A stretch of 64,000 nucleotides of DNA from Sutcliffiella halmapala (GTDB lineage Bacteria; Bacillota; Bacilli; Bacillales; Bacillaceae_I): positions 2,708,702 to 2,772,701 of the forward strand of contig NZ_KV917375.1 of the NCBI RefSeq assembly GCF_002019665.1, in the 5' to 3' direction. This document shows positions 1 to 7,344 of the stretch, one piece after another. Below the pieces are notes generated by a model. It was not told where the DNA came from. It worked only from the letters and a program-made list of their open reading frames with translations, and made no database searches. The first letter of the stretch is position 1; the number at the start of each line of letters is the position of its first letter. The position numbers were made by a program, and so were the translations under genes.

Positions 1-488
1 ATTAATTGCTGAACGGGACCAGAAATAATAGTTGTGTGCATTTCCCCTGTTGAAAGGTCTGCAAATGCCAAACCAAATGTTTCGTCACCAAAATCTGTTA
101 AGGTGGTTAAGAAATTATTTTGCTTATCACTTAACCCTTTTCCCTCCATCACCGTACCAGGGGTGACAAGTTGAACGACTTCTCGTTTAACAACCCCTTT
201 CGTGAGTTTCGGATCTTCCACTTGTTCACATATTGCTACTTTAAAGCCTTTATTAATTAATTGCTCTATATAATTAGGAGCCGCATGATGAGGAACTCCA
301 CACATCGGGATGCGCTCTTTGCCCCCTCCATCGCGGCTTGTTAATGTAATCTCTAGTTCTTGTGATGCGTTGACTGCATCATCAAAGAACATTTCATAAA
401 AGTCTCCCAGACGAAAAAATAAAAAGGCATCCTGGTAATCTGCCTTCACTCGTAAGTATTGTTGTATCATAGGCGTATAAGAAGCCAT
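1..488 (-). CDS. mutS: DNA mismatch repair protein MutS (N-terminal part, cut by the window edge)
   Basis: This is the first 162 codons of MutS, which recognises mismatched and looped-out bases and starts methyl-independent repair with MutL. The translated start ([15 protein letters not shown], then [15 protein letters not shown]) is the mismatch-recognition domain I; the FYE motif holds the Phe that stacks into the mismatch and the Glu that contacts it. PMCGVPHHA and the GTVMEG stretch continue domain I. The rest of the gene (connector, lever, clamp, ATPase) lies beyond base 1. The ATG is at 486-488, preceded by a strong GGGGG ribosome site in the minus-strand leader. It follows cotE, as in B. 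subtilis (cotE-mutS-mutL), but a terminator lies between them, so it probably has its own promoter in 489-582. Confidence 0.95.
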   Translation of the reverse strand, partial: MASYTPMIQQYLRVKADYQDAFLFFRLGDFYEMFFDDAVNASQELEITLTSRDGGGKERIPMCGVPHHAAPNYIEQLINKGFKVAICEQVEDPKLTKGVVKREVVQLVTPGTVMEGKGLSDKQNNFLTTLTDFGDETFGLAFADLSTGEMHTTIISGPVQQL

Positions 489-582
489 GTTATTCCCCCA
501 ACTATTTTCCATTGTTTTAGCTGTTTAATTATATCATATTTTACAGATCCCTTATAGGAAAGTTACGTGTGGAAGTAAAAAG

Positions 583-618
583 AAACAAAAAGAAAACTAG
601 GAAGCAAACCTCCCTAGT
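583..618 (-). terminator. Terminator downstream of cotE
   Basis: The minus strand reads ACTAGG, an 11-nt middle, CCTAGT, then a T-rich run (TTTTCTTTTTG). It sits just after the cotE stop and separates cotE from mutS. Confidence 0.65.
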
Positions 619-625
619 AATCTTA

Positions 626-1165
626 TTATTCCTCGTATCCGTCTACGATAAAGTCAGGATTTAGATCTTCGAATTCTTCATCATCGACATCCCAATCTGT
701 ATCATCTGTTAATGTTTCTGGATGTACTTCTACGACCACTTTTGTTTCCCCAATTATCTCTGCTAAAAATTCTCTTTCTACCTGCACTTCCACTTTTGCG
801 CCAGTTTGAGCGATGCTTGCTTCTAAACAGTTCGGCTGTTGTAAGACTCGAGCCACTACCTCATGCTCGTCACCGATACTGTTGTCATCTTTATACCGAA
901 GCTTTACTACATCCGTATAGGACACTGTCTCTGTTACTACTTGCGTTTTCGTATTATCGCTGTAGGAATACCAAACGTTAATATCATAAAATCCTGCTAC
1001 TTCTACCGTATCGTCCACTTTCTTCGCATCATACTTATGGTTAATGACCCAGCATCCTAAAATACTAGTAGGACGATGCGAGGGACTTATCGTATGTTTA
1101 GACTGCGTAAACTTTCTGCCTTTACCGGTAACTGCTCTTGTGATAATTTCTCTGTATTCAGACAT
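626..1165 (-). CDS. cotE: Outer spore coat morphogenetic protein CotE
   Basis: CotE forms a shell around the forespore on which the outer coat is assembled. The protein is 179 residues, close to the 181 of B. subtilis. It shows the family landmarks [12 protein letters not shown] near the start, [32 protein letters not shown] and [16 protein letters not shown], then an acidic tail ([19 protein letters not shown]). I place the start at 1165 (MSEYREI) and not at the ATG at 1198: the GGAGGG ribosome site lies 11 nt before it, and the longer form would add 11 residues absent from the family. The upstream region carries one sigma-E-type and one sigma-K-type promoter, agreeing with the known P1/P2 control of cotE in B. 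subtilis. Confidence 0.96.
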   Translation of the reverse strand: MSEYREIITRAVTGKGRKFTQSKHTISPSHRPTSILGCWVINHKYDAKKVDDTVEVAGFYDINVWYSYSDNTKTQVVTETVSYTDVVKLRYKDDNSIGDEHEVVARVLQQPNCLEASIAQTGAKVEVQVEREFLAEIIGETKVVVEVHPETLTDDTDWDVDDEEFEDLNPDFIVDGYEE

Positions 1166-1200
1166 TCGAGCATACACCCTCCTCATTACAATCTTCATTT

Positions 1201-1229
1201 CATCCTATGCGGGTTAAATGACTATTGTG
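1201..1229 (-). promoter_or_regulatory. Putative sigma-K promoter (cotE P2)
   Basis: The minus strand reads CACA (1226-1229), exactly 16 nt, then CATAGGATG (1201-1209). The sigma-K consensus is mACm, 16 nt, CATANNNTA; only the last base differs. It ends about 36 nt before the cotE ATG. The same layout occurs before spoVFA. Confidence 0.55.
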
Positions 1230-1284
1230 CTTTGATTACATTTACAACATAACAAATAATTTCTAACACATTAACGTATAGTTC

Positions 1285-1312
1285 ATTGTATGCAAGCTTT
1301 CCAAGATATGTG
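1285..1312 (-). promoter_or_regulatory. Putative sigma-E promoter (cotE P1)
   Basis: The minus strand has CATACAAT at 1285-1292, a perfect sigma-E -10 element, with an ATATC-containing -35-like sequence at 1305-1312. The spacing is about 12 nt, slightly short. B. subtilis cotE P1 is sigma-E dependent, which supports the reading. Confidence 0.45.
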
Positions 1313-1363
1313 CCTATTTTTTCTTGAAAATTTAGATTGGTAGTTGAGGGAGGAAGAACGCAT

Positions 1364-1408
1364 AAAAAAAGAGTGTAAAATCCATAATTAGGATTTCACA
1401 CTCTTTCG
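1364..1408 (-). terminator. Terminator of the miaB-ricA transcript
   Basis: The minus strand forms a 16-bp stem (GAAAGAGTGTGAAATCC against GGATTTTACACTCTTT) with the loop TAATTAT and a run of seven T. Confidence 0.85.
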
Positions 1409-1438
1409 AAGCAAAACGAGCCAGCTTCGCTTTTTTTA

Positions 1439-1876
1439 TCACCCACAAGATCCGCCGCTACTGTTTTTCACGTATGATCCTGTTTCGCCACGTAATACAT
1501 CGCCACCAGTAGCAACGATAATTTCGTCTGTAACTTTATTTGAGATGGCAGAAGAAACTAATTGTAATAGTTCATTTACATTTTTTTGAGAGTCTTTGAA
1601 CTCTTGTACAATTGGAAGGCCGTCTAATTCCTTTAATAAATTATCTAGCTTTTCTTCTGTTTTCTTTAATGCTTCTTGTTTGCCATAGTGTTGGAAATTC
1701 ACTGCTTGCTTTTGCAAACTTTTCACACTAGCAACCATTTCTTTGATTTTTTGATTTTCGTTAATTTGTGCTTCTGCACGTTTAAAGTAATCTACCTCTT
1801 CTGTTTCAGCGATCATTTGCGCTAAGTCTTTTGCTCTTGCTAAGATATCGGATTTCGTGTACTTTGCCATTGTCAT
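1439..1876 (-). CDS. ricA: RicA (YmcA), RNase Y-associated Fe-S complex subunit
   Basis: RicA forms the RicA-RicF-RicT complex (YmcA-YlbF-YaaT), which binds [4Fe-4S] clusters, interacts with RNase Y, and is needed for biofilm formation, competence and sporulation in B. subtilis. The protein is 145 residues, mostly helical, with the family sequence [18 protein letters not shown] and the C-terminal [12 protein letters not shown] followed by SCG; the single Cys near the end matches the conserved cluster-ligand position. The start ATG (1876) overlaps the miaB stop in an ATGA arrangement; a second in-frame ATG at 1870 is also possible. Translational coupling to miaB, itself an Fe-S enzyme, is likely. 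RNase Y is encoded in this window at 11708-13267. Confidence 0.93.
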   Translation of the reverse strand: MTMAKYTKSDILARAKDLAQMIAETEEVDYFKRAEAQINENQKIKEMVASVKSLQKQAVNFQHYGKQEALKKTEEKLDNLLKELDGLPIVQEFKDSQKNVNELLQLVSSAISNKVTDEIIVATGGDVLRGETGSYVKNSSGGSCG

Positions 1877-3408
1877 TTAACCTCCAGTGCTTCTTCTACC
1901 AATTCTCCGTCTAATGTCCAAGTCTTTGTTTTCGTTACTCTTACTTTAATTAACTTTCCAATAATCGATTTCGGTCCTCTAAAGTTAACTAATTTGCTCT
2001 TTGATGTATAACCAGCCAACACATCAGGGTTTTTCTTACTTTCGCCTTCAACAAGAACCTCGACAACTTGCCCTTCATATTCCTTCAGTTTCTTAGCTGA
2101 AATCTCGTTTACTAAGGCGTTTAGGCGTTGTAGACGTTCTTTTTTCACTTCTAACGGTACATTATCCACCATTTTTGCAGCTGGTGTGCCTTCACGTGGA
2201 GAATAAATGAACGTGTATGCCGTATCGAATTCTACTTCACGATATAAAGACATGGTTTCTTCAAATTGCTCTTCTGTTTCATTTGGGAAACCAACAATGA
2301 TATCAGTTGTTAAAGAAGCATTCGGCATAGCAGCTTTAATTTTCCCTACTAGTTCTAAGTAGCGCTCTCTATCGTATTTACGAGCCATCATTTTCAATAC
2401 TTCTGAGCTACCAGATTGTACTGGAAGGTGAATATGATCTAGTAGGTTTCCACCTTTTGCTAAAACTTCAATTAAACGATCATCGAAATCTCTTGGATGG
2501 CTGGTAGTAAAACGAATTCTCGGAATATCTATTTTACTAATTTCATCCATTAAATCTCCAAGACCGTAGTTCCCGTCTTCAAAGTCTTTACCATAGGCAT
2601 TTACGTTTTGACCTAGAAGAGTTACTTCTTTGTATCCTTGTGCTGCAAGATGACGCACCTCTTGAATGATATCTTCTGGACGTCTGCTACGTTCCTTGCC
2701 TCGCGTGTAAGGAACGATACAGTACGTACAGAACTTATCACAGCCGTACATAATGTTTACCCAAGCTTTAATCTCACCTTTACGTACCTTTGGAAGGTTT
2801 TCAATAACGTCTCCTTCTTTAGACCATACTTCCACAACCATCTCTTTGGACATATAGGCTTCTTTCAGGATGTTCGGTAAGCGGTGAATATTATGAGTCC
2901 CGAAAATCATATCGACTTGCTGATATGTTTTAAGGATTTTGTTTACGACTGATTCTTCTTGCGACATACAGCCACAAACACCTATTAATAGATTAGGCCG
3001 TGTTTTCTTCAGCGTTTTTAAATGGCCTAATTCACCAAATACTTTATTTTCCGCATTTTCACGAATCGCACAGGTATTTAATAGAATGACATCCGCGTCA
3101 TTAACTGTATCTGTTGGGTCATATCCTAATCCTAAGAATATTCCTGCCATCACTTCTGTATCATGTTCATTCATTTGACAGCCATATGTGCGAATATAAA
3201 ACTTCTTACCAGCACCTAAACCTTGGAATTCCTCTGCGATATTAAAGTCTTTATAATCTACTTCTTCTTTTCCACGCTTTTTAGCATCCTTTAAGGACGG
3301 TGGCGCATAAACAGTTTCAAAGTATTTACTGAAATCCTTCTCGGATTTTTTGTCCGATGAATTCCTAGCGACTACTTGTTGTGATTCCACTCTTTGTTTT
3401 TCATTCAT
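1873..3408 (-). CDS. miaB: tRNA-2-methylthio-N6-dimethylallyladenosine synthase MiaB
   Basis: MiaB is a radical-SAM enzyme that adds a methylthio group to N6-isopentenyladenosine at position 37 of tRNAs reading UNN codons. At 511 residues it has a Bacillus-type N-terminal extension of about 65 residues, then the methylthiotransferase domain with the auxiliary-cluster cysteines ([23 protein letters not shown]), the radical-SAM CxxxCxxC motif in [17 protein letters not shown], and a C-terminal TRAM RNA-binding domain. It is followed by ricA with a 4-nt overlap and is preceded by a good sigma-A promoter. The pairing with ricA is the same in B. subtilis (ymcB-ymcA). Confidence 0.96.
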   Translation of the reverse strand: MNEKQRVESQQVVARNSSDKKSEKDFSKYFETVYAPPSLKDAKKRGKEEVDYKDFNIAEEFQGLGAGKKFYIRTYGCQMNEHDTEVMAGIFLGLGYDPTDTVNDADVILLNTCAIRENAENKVFGELGHLKTLKKTRPNLLIGVCGCMSQEESVVNKILKTYQQVDMIFGTHNIHRLPNILKEAYMSKEMVVEVWSKEGDVIENLPKVRKGEIKAWVNIMYGCDKFCTYCIVPYTRGKERSRRPEDIIQEVRHLAAQGYKEVTLLGQNVNAYGKDFEDGNYGLGDLMDEISKIDIPRIRFTTSHPRDFDDRLIEVLAKGGNLLDHIHLPVQSGSSEVLKMMARKYDRERYLELVGKIKAAMPNASLTTDIIVGFPNETEEQFEETMSLYREVEFDTAYTFIYSPREGTPAAKMVDNVPLEVKKERLQRLNALVNEISAKKLKEYEGQVVEVLVEGESKKNPDVLAGYTSKSKLVNFRGPKSIIGKLIKVRVTKTKTWTLDGELVEEALEVK

Positions 3409-3459
3409 TGTTGTGTTAACTCCTTTCTATAGAGTGCATAAAACTCTACACATTAACAT

Positions 3460-3488
3460 AGTATATAATTTTATACAGTCTTAAACAA
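3460..3488 (-). promoter_or_regulatory. Sigma-A promoter of miaB-ricA
   Basis: The minus strand has TTGTTT (3483-3488), a 17-nt spacer and TATACT (3460-3465), 52 nt before the miaB ATG. The kbl terminators end just upstream. Confidence 0.6.
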
Positions 3489-3517
3489 TATAAATACATA
3501 AGTGTAGGAAAATGTTC

Positions 3518-3554
3518 AAAAAAAGAAGAACCGAGCTTGCTGACTTCTTTTTTT
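3518..3554 (-). terminator. Terminator-like A/T stem downstream of kbl
   Basis: An 11-bp stem (AAAAAAAGAAG against CTTCTTTTTTT) with a 15-nt loop and a T-rich 3' side. It is the second hairpin after kbl and the better candidate to stop transcription before the miaB promoter. Its symmetry would let it work in either direction. Confidence 0.55.
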
Positions 3555-3597
3555 CCTCACTTAACTCCATAATTACTATCCTTGCCTTAAACGCAAG

Positions 3598-3628
3598 AAG
3601 AGAGACACTTTATACGGTGTCTCTCTTT
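3598..3628 (-). terminator. Hairpin just after kbl
   Basis: An 11-bp perfect stem (AAGAGAGACAC against GTGTCTCTCTT) 15 nt after the kbl stop. Only a weak T run follows (CTTG), so it may act together with the hairpin at 3518-3554. Confidence 0.5.
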
Positions 3629-3642
3629 TGCTTTAGTGAAAG

Positions 3643-4821
3643 TTAAGAGATAATTCCTAACTCTTTTCCTGCTTTTTCAAAAATATCTAATGCTTCTTGT
3701 AGCTCTTCTTTTGTATGTTGAGCTGTAACAATTGTACGAACACGCGCTAATCCTTTTGCAACTGTAGGGAAAGCGATTCCTTGTGCAAATACTCCATATT
3801 CAAGTAATTTGTCAGAAAGCTGATGAGATAAAGCTTCATCTCCAACAATTACTGGAGTTACAGGAGTCTGGCTATGTCCTGTATCAAAACCAAGTTTCAC
3901 AAGACCATCCTTGAAGAATTTTGCGTTATCCCAAAGCTTTTCAATTAGTTCAGGTTCTTCTAAAAGCACTTGAATTGCTTCATCACAAGCGGCTGTAACT
4001 GCTGGTGGATGAGAGGTACTGAATAGGAACGGTCTACCTTTATGAATAAGATAGTCTATTAAAGAACGAGTACTCGCTACATATCCGCCAAGGACCCCTA
4101 CCGCCTTACTCAATGTTCCAACTTGAATATGAACTCTTCCATCAAGTCCAAAATGGTTAACTGTTCCTCGACCATTTTCTCCAAGTACTCCAGAAGCATG
4201 AGCATCGTCTACCATAACTAACGCATCATATTTCTCTGCAAGTTCAACAATTTTATCTAATGGAGCGATGTTCCCATCCATTGAGAATACACCATCTGTA
4301 ACGATCAAACGTTTACGGTAATCGGCAGATTCTTTTAAAGCACGCTCTAAGTCTTCCATATCTACATGCTTGTACACTTTACGAGCAGATTTTGTTAGAC
4401 GAATTCCATCTATAATAGAAGCATGGTTTAATGCATCAGAAATAACGACATCTTCTGGTGATAAAATGGCAGATAAAACACCTTGGTTCGTTGTAAAACC
4501 AGATTGAAATACTAACGATGCTTCTGTATGTTTAAACTTCGCTAGTTTTTCTTCCAATTTTTGATGCATGGAGAATGTTCCTGCAATTGTACGAACTGAC
4601 CCTGTTCCTGCTCCGTATTTTTCTACGGCTTCAAGCGCAGCTTTTTTTAGTCTTGGATGTGTAGTAAATCCAAGATAGTTGTTAGATGATAATTGAATTA
4701 CTTCTTTGCCATTGATAACAACTTTTGAGCCTTGATCTGATTCTAGAGGAACTAACTTACGAAAAGTTCCCTGCTCTTTCATTTGGTCTAATTCTTCTTG
4801 TAGGTATTCAAAACCTTTCAT
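3643..4821 (-). CDS. kbl: Glycine C-acetyltransferase (2-amino-3-ketobutyrate CoA ligase)
   Basis: Kbl is a PLP enzyme that cleaves 2-amino-3-ketobutyrate with CoA to glycine and acetyl-CoA, the second step of threonine breakdown. The 392 residues match the family length. Visible landmarks are SSNNYLGF near residue 45, [10 protein letters not shown], the cofactor-binding DDAHASG near 205-211, and the Schiff-base lysine K239 in GTLSKAVG. The ATG is preceded by AGGAGG at good spacing. Its partner tdh lies upstream but 354 bp away, because a copy of a dispersed GC-rich element occupies the gap; in B. subtilis the two genes are adjacent. Family members also include AONS-type enzymes; the tdh context makes Kbl the best call. 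Confidence 0.95.
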   Translation of the reverse strand: MKGFEYLQEELDQMKEQGTFRKLVPLESDQGSKVVINGKEVIQLSSNNYLGFTTHPRLKKAALEAVEKYGAGTGSVRTIAGTFSMHQKLEEKLAKFKHTEASLVFQSGFTTNQGVLSAILSPEDVVISDALNHASIIDGIRLTKSARKVYKHVDMEDLERALKESADYRKRLIVTDGVFSMDGNIAPLDKIVELAEKYDALVMVDDAHASGVLGENGRGTVNHFGLDGRVHIQVGTLSKAVGVLGGYVASTRSLIDYLIHKGRPFLFSTSHPPAVTAACDEAIQVLLEEPELIEKLWDNAKFFKDGLVKLGFDTGHSQTPVTPVIVGDEALSHQLSDKLLEYGVFAQGIAFPTVAKGLARVRTIVTAQHTKEELQEALDIFEKAGKELGIIS

Positions 4822-4856
4822 TAATAAGCCTCCTAAAAATAAATATTCTTCTTTTT

Positions 4857-5045
4857 TGGCAACCCCGAAAATATAAAGTGACCCCTTTTACCCCCCTGAT
4901 GATTTCCGTGCCAGGTGTTCGCTTTCCGCGGGCGGCCTCGGGAGCCTCCTCGGCGAAGAGCGCCTGTGGGGTCTCCCTTCGACTCGCATTCCCGCAGGAG
5001 TCTCACGCCTTGCACTACAATCATCAGGGGAGACAGGGGATATTT
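4857..5045. repeat. Dispersed GC-rich structured element, copy A (between tdh and kbl)
   Basis: This element is far more GC-rich than its surroundings. It opens with a CCCCGAAAAT-type start, then an outer arm CCCCTGATGAT (4893-4903) that pairs perfectly with ATCATCAGGGG (5020-5030). Inside are TTCGCTTTCCGCGGGCGG, a GGGAGCCTCCTCGGCG arm facing CGCC and TCTCCC, and CCCGCAGGAGTC. Related copies are at 13544-13690 and 42970-43140. At 5101 a fresh element start (GCTACCCTGAAAAT) appears 242 bp after the first, suggesting a truncated tandem copy. The remainder of the 4822-5175 gap holds no gene I can support. Confidence 0.75.
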
Positions 5046-5175
5046 GACGGGCCACTTTTTCATTATCAATGGTGCGATTTTTCTTTTCATTGCATGAGTG
5101 GCTACCCTGAAAATTGATAGGTTATATCTGTTAAACTCAGCAATAAGCTTGAACAAAGCTTTTTTTAAAATTTCC

Positions 5176-6216
5176 TTATGGTTGTAATACAACTTTACCA
5201 CATTGACCTGAAATCATTAAATCAAAGCCTTTTTCGAAGTCTTCTAGTGGGAAGTGGTGTGTAATCATTGGTTTAACGTCAACTTGACCAGATTTTAAAA
5301 GTCTAGAAACCTGTTGCCATGTGCTATACATTTTACGGCCTGTGATCCCTTGAATGGTTACTCCTTTAAATACAACGTCATTGGTAATATCAAGTTCTAC
5401 TGGACGAACTGGTAAGCTCAGAATAGATACTCGTCCACCATTTGTAATCATTTTAAAACCTTGGTTCATTGCAATCGGATGTCCGGACATTTCACAAACT
5501 ACATCGACTCCGTGACCTTCTGTTAATTCCATTACCAATTCTACCGGGTTTGCTTCTTTAGCATTAATTACTGTGGATGCACCCATTTTTGTCGCTAAAT
5601 CTAAACGATACTCATTTAAGTCGATTGCGATTACTTGTGAAGCACCTGCGGCTTTTGCAACTCCAACTGCCATAATTCCAATCGGCCCACACCCAATAAC
5701 AGCAACAGTCTTACCAGCTACATCACCTGCAAGCACAGTGTGAACAGCATTCCCCATTGGCTCTTGAACAGATGCAACATCATAAGGCATATCTTTCGGG
5801 TTTTTCCAGACGTTTACAGATGGAAGTGCGACATATTCTGCAAAACAACCATGTGTGTCTACCCCAATAATTTTTGTGTCTTTACAAATATGGTAATCAC
5901 CTGTTAAACATTGTGGACACTCATAACAAACAATATGTGTTTCTGCAGAAACTTGATCTCCAAGCTCTACATTAGTTACTTTACTTCCTACTTCAACGAT
6001 TTCTCCAGCAAATTCATGTCCAAACACATAAGGTGGATTTACACGACTTTGAGACCACTCATCCCAAGTATATATATGAACATCTGTCCCACAGATAGAT
6101 GTTGCTTTCACTTTTATTAGTACTTCATCTTCTTTAATTTTCGGAATATCAACCATTTGAAGTTCCGCACCATACCCACGATGATGCTTCACGATTGCTT
6201 TCATTTTTCCATTCAC
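5176..6216 (-). CDS. tdh: L-threonine 3-dehydrogenase
   Basis: Tdh is a zinc-dependent MDR-family dehydrogenase that oxidises threonine to 2-amino-3-ketobutyrate with NAD+. Landmarks are the catalytic zinc site (SICGTDVHIY, GHEFAGEIVE), the structural-zinc loop CYECPQCLTGDYHIC, QEPMGNAVHTVL, and the Rossmann motif GCGPIGIMAVG. I choose the GTG at 6216 (product MNGKMKAIVKHH, 347 residues, as in B. subtilis): AAGGAG lies 8 nt upstream of it, whereas the GTG at 6225 falls on the ribosome site itself. A candidate CcpA site lies upstream at 6366-6379, fitting carbon-catabolite control of threonine breakdown. Downstream is kbl, after the repeat element. Confidence 0.95.
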   Translation of the reverse strand: MNGKMKAIVKHHRGYGAELQMVDIPKIKEDEVLIKVKATSICGTDVHIYTWDEWSQSRVNPPYVFGHEFAGEIVEVGSKVTNVELGDQVSAETHIVCYECPQCLTGDYHICKDTKIIGVDTHGCFAEYVALPSVNVWKNPKDMPYDVASVQEPMGNAVHTVLAGDVAGKTVAVIGCGPIGIMAVGVAKAAGASQVIAIDLNEYRLDLATKMGASTVINAKEANPVELVMELTEGHGVDVVCEMSGHPIAMNQGFKMITNGGRVSILSLPVRPVELDITNDVVFKGVTIQGITGRKMYSTWQQVSRLLKSGQVDVKPMITHHFPLEDFEKGFDLMISGQCGKVVLQP

Positions 6217-6365
6217 AGAGAACACTCCTTCATTAAGTACAACTATTATTCTTGATAACTAGTAATAGTGTATCATCTATGTGAAGTAGAGTAAACACCA
6301 CTGTCCACTGGAGACGAACATGTGACTGTGTAGAATAAAATTTCAGGATATTTTTTTAGTTTTTA

Positions 6366-6379
6366 GTAAAGCGCTTTCA
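6366..6379. promoter_or_regulatory. Putative cre site (CcpA) upstream of tdh
   Basis: The minus strand reads TGAAAGCGCTTTAC, 12 of 14 against TGWAARCGYTWNCW, with the central palindrome AAAGCGCTTT. It lies about 150 bp before tdh, between the korB terminator and the gene. Confidence 0.5.
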
Positions 6380-6432
6380 TTTTAGATAGGTTTGCTTATT
6401 AATTATGAATTTATAGGATTATAAATATAAAT

Positions 6433-6464
6433 AAAAAAGAGACCCTGAACAAATGTCCAGGGTC
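6433..6464 (-). terminator. Terminator of korAB
   Basis: A perfect GACCCTG/CAGGGTC stem with a 9-nt loop, followed on the minus strand by TCTTTTTTATTT, 11 nt after korB. Confidence 0.9.
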
Positions 6465-6474
6465 ATCTTAACTA

Positions 6475-7341
6475 TTACATAAACTCTTTCACTAATTCGT
6501 TAAATTGCGCTTCATCCAATTGAAGGTCCGCTTTTGCTAAAGGCTCTTTACTATAATTGTGCACTAATTCTTGGTAAGATTTTTGCTCTTTGTTTTGATA
6601 AATTAAACCTGTGACAAGACCATTGTGCTCCATAAGTGTTTGCATTGCACTTACTTTATTATGAGCATCGTAGCCTTCAATGCTGCTTAATTTCGTTAAA
6701 TTCTCTTTAAACCAATCATACGTGTTCACTTTGTTGTACGTTACACATGGACTGAAAACATTGATTAAAGAGAAACCTTTATGGTTGATTCCTTGTTCAA
6801 TTAAAGAAGTTAAATCTTTTAAATCTGTAGAGAAACTTTGTGCAACAAATGTTGCACCTGCAGTTAACGCCATTTCCATTACTGATAAAGAAGATTCAAT
6901 CGATCCTTGTGGTGTGGATTTCGTTTTGAACCCTACTTCACTACGAGGAGAAGTTTGGCCTTTTGTTAATCCATAAATTTGATTATCCATTACGATGTAA
7001 GTAATATCAATATTTCGACGAATCGCATGGATTGTGTGTCCTAATCCGATAGCGAATCCATCTCCGTCTCCACCTGAAGCGATAACCGTTAAATCTTTAT
7101 TAGCCATTTTCACACCTTGTGCGATCGGTAGTGAACGACCATGAATTCCGTGGAAACCGTAGGAATTAATATAGCCTGAAATACGTCCAGAACAGCCAAT
7201 CCCAGATACTACTGCAAGCTCTTCTGGTACTAATCCAACATTAGCGGCAGCACGTTGGATTGCTGCTTGTACCGAGAAATCTCCACAGCCAGGACACCAG
7301 TTAGGTTTTACATTATTACGAAAATCTTTAAACGTTGCCAT
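6475..7341 (-). CDS. korB: 2-oxoacid:ferredoxin oxidoreductase, beta subunit
   Basis: KorB is the thiamine-diphosphate and [4Fe-4S] subunit of a two-subunit oxidoreductase that decarboxylates a 2-oxoacid (probably 2-oxoglutarate, possibly pyruvate) to acyl-CoA and reduces ferredoxin. The 288 residues show cluster cysteines C16 and C19 (NWCPGCGDF), C50 (GIGCSGR) and a fourth in SPCVTYN near residue 200, and the TPP motif GGDGDGFAIG through DNQIYGLTKGQ. It follows korA with 3 bp between them and is translationally linked. A strong terminator follows. The substrate cannot be fixed from sequence alone. Confidence 0.92.
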   Translation of the reverse strand: MATFKDFRNNVKPNWCPGCGDFSVQAAIQRAAANVGLVPEELAVVSGIGCSGRISGYINSYGFHGIHGRSLPIAQGVKMANKDLTVIASGGDGDGFAIGLGHTIHAIRRNIDITYIVMDNQIYGLTKGQTSPRSEVGFKTKSTPQGSIESSLSVMEMALTAGATFVAQSFSTDLKDLTSLIEQGINHKGFSLINVFSPCVTYNKVNTYDWFKENLTKLSSIEGYDAHNKVSAMQTLMEHNGLVTGLIYQNKEQKSYQELVHNYSKEPLAKADLQLDEAQFNELVKEFM

Positions 7342-7344
7342 TAT

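Noticed and set aside
1406-1436. CGAAGC/GCTTCG plus-strand hairpin with a T run
   Set aside because: No plus-strand gene exists to be terminated; it lies between the ricA stop and its real terminator and is probably incidental.
4833-5201. Open frame of 122 codons across repeat copy A
   Set aside because: It lies over the GC-rich palindromic element, has low-complexity Arg/Gly-rich composition caused by the repeat, and competing frames on the other strand are equally open. No ribosome site or homology pattern.
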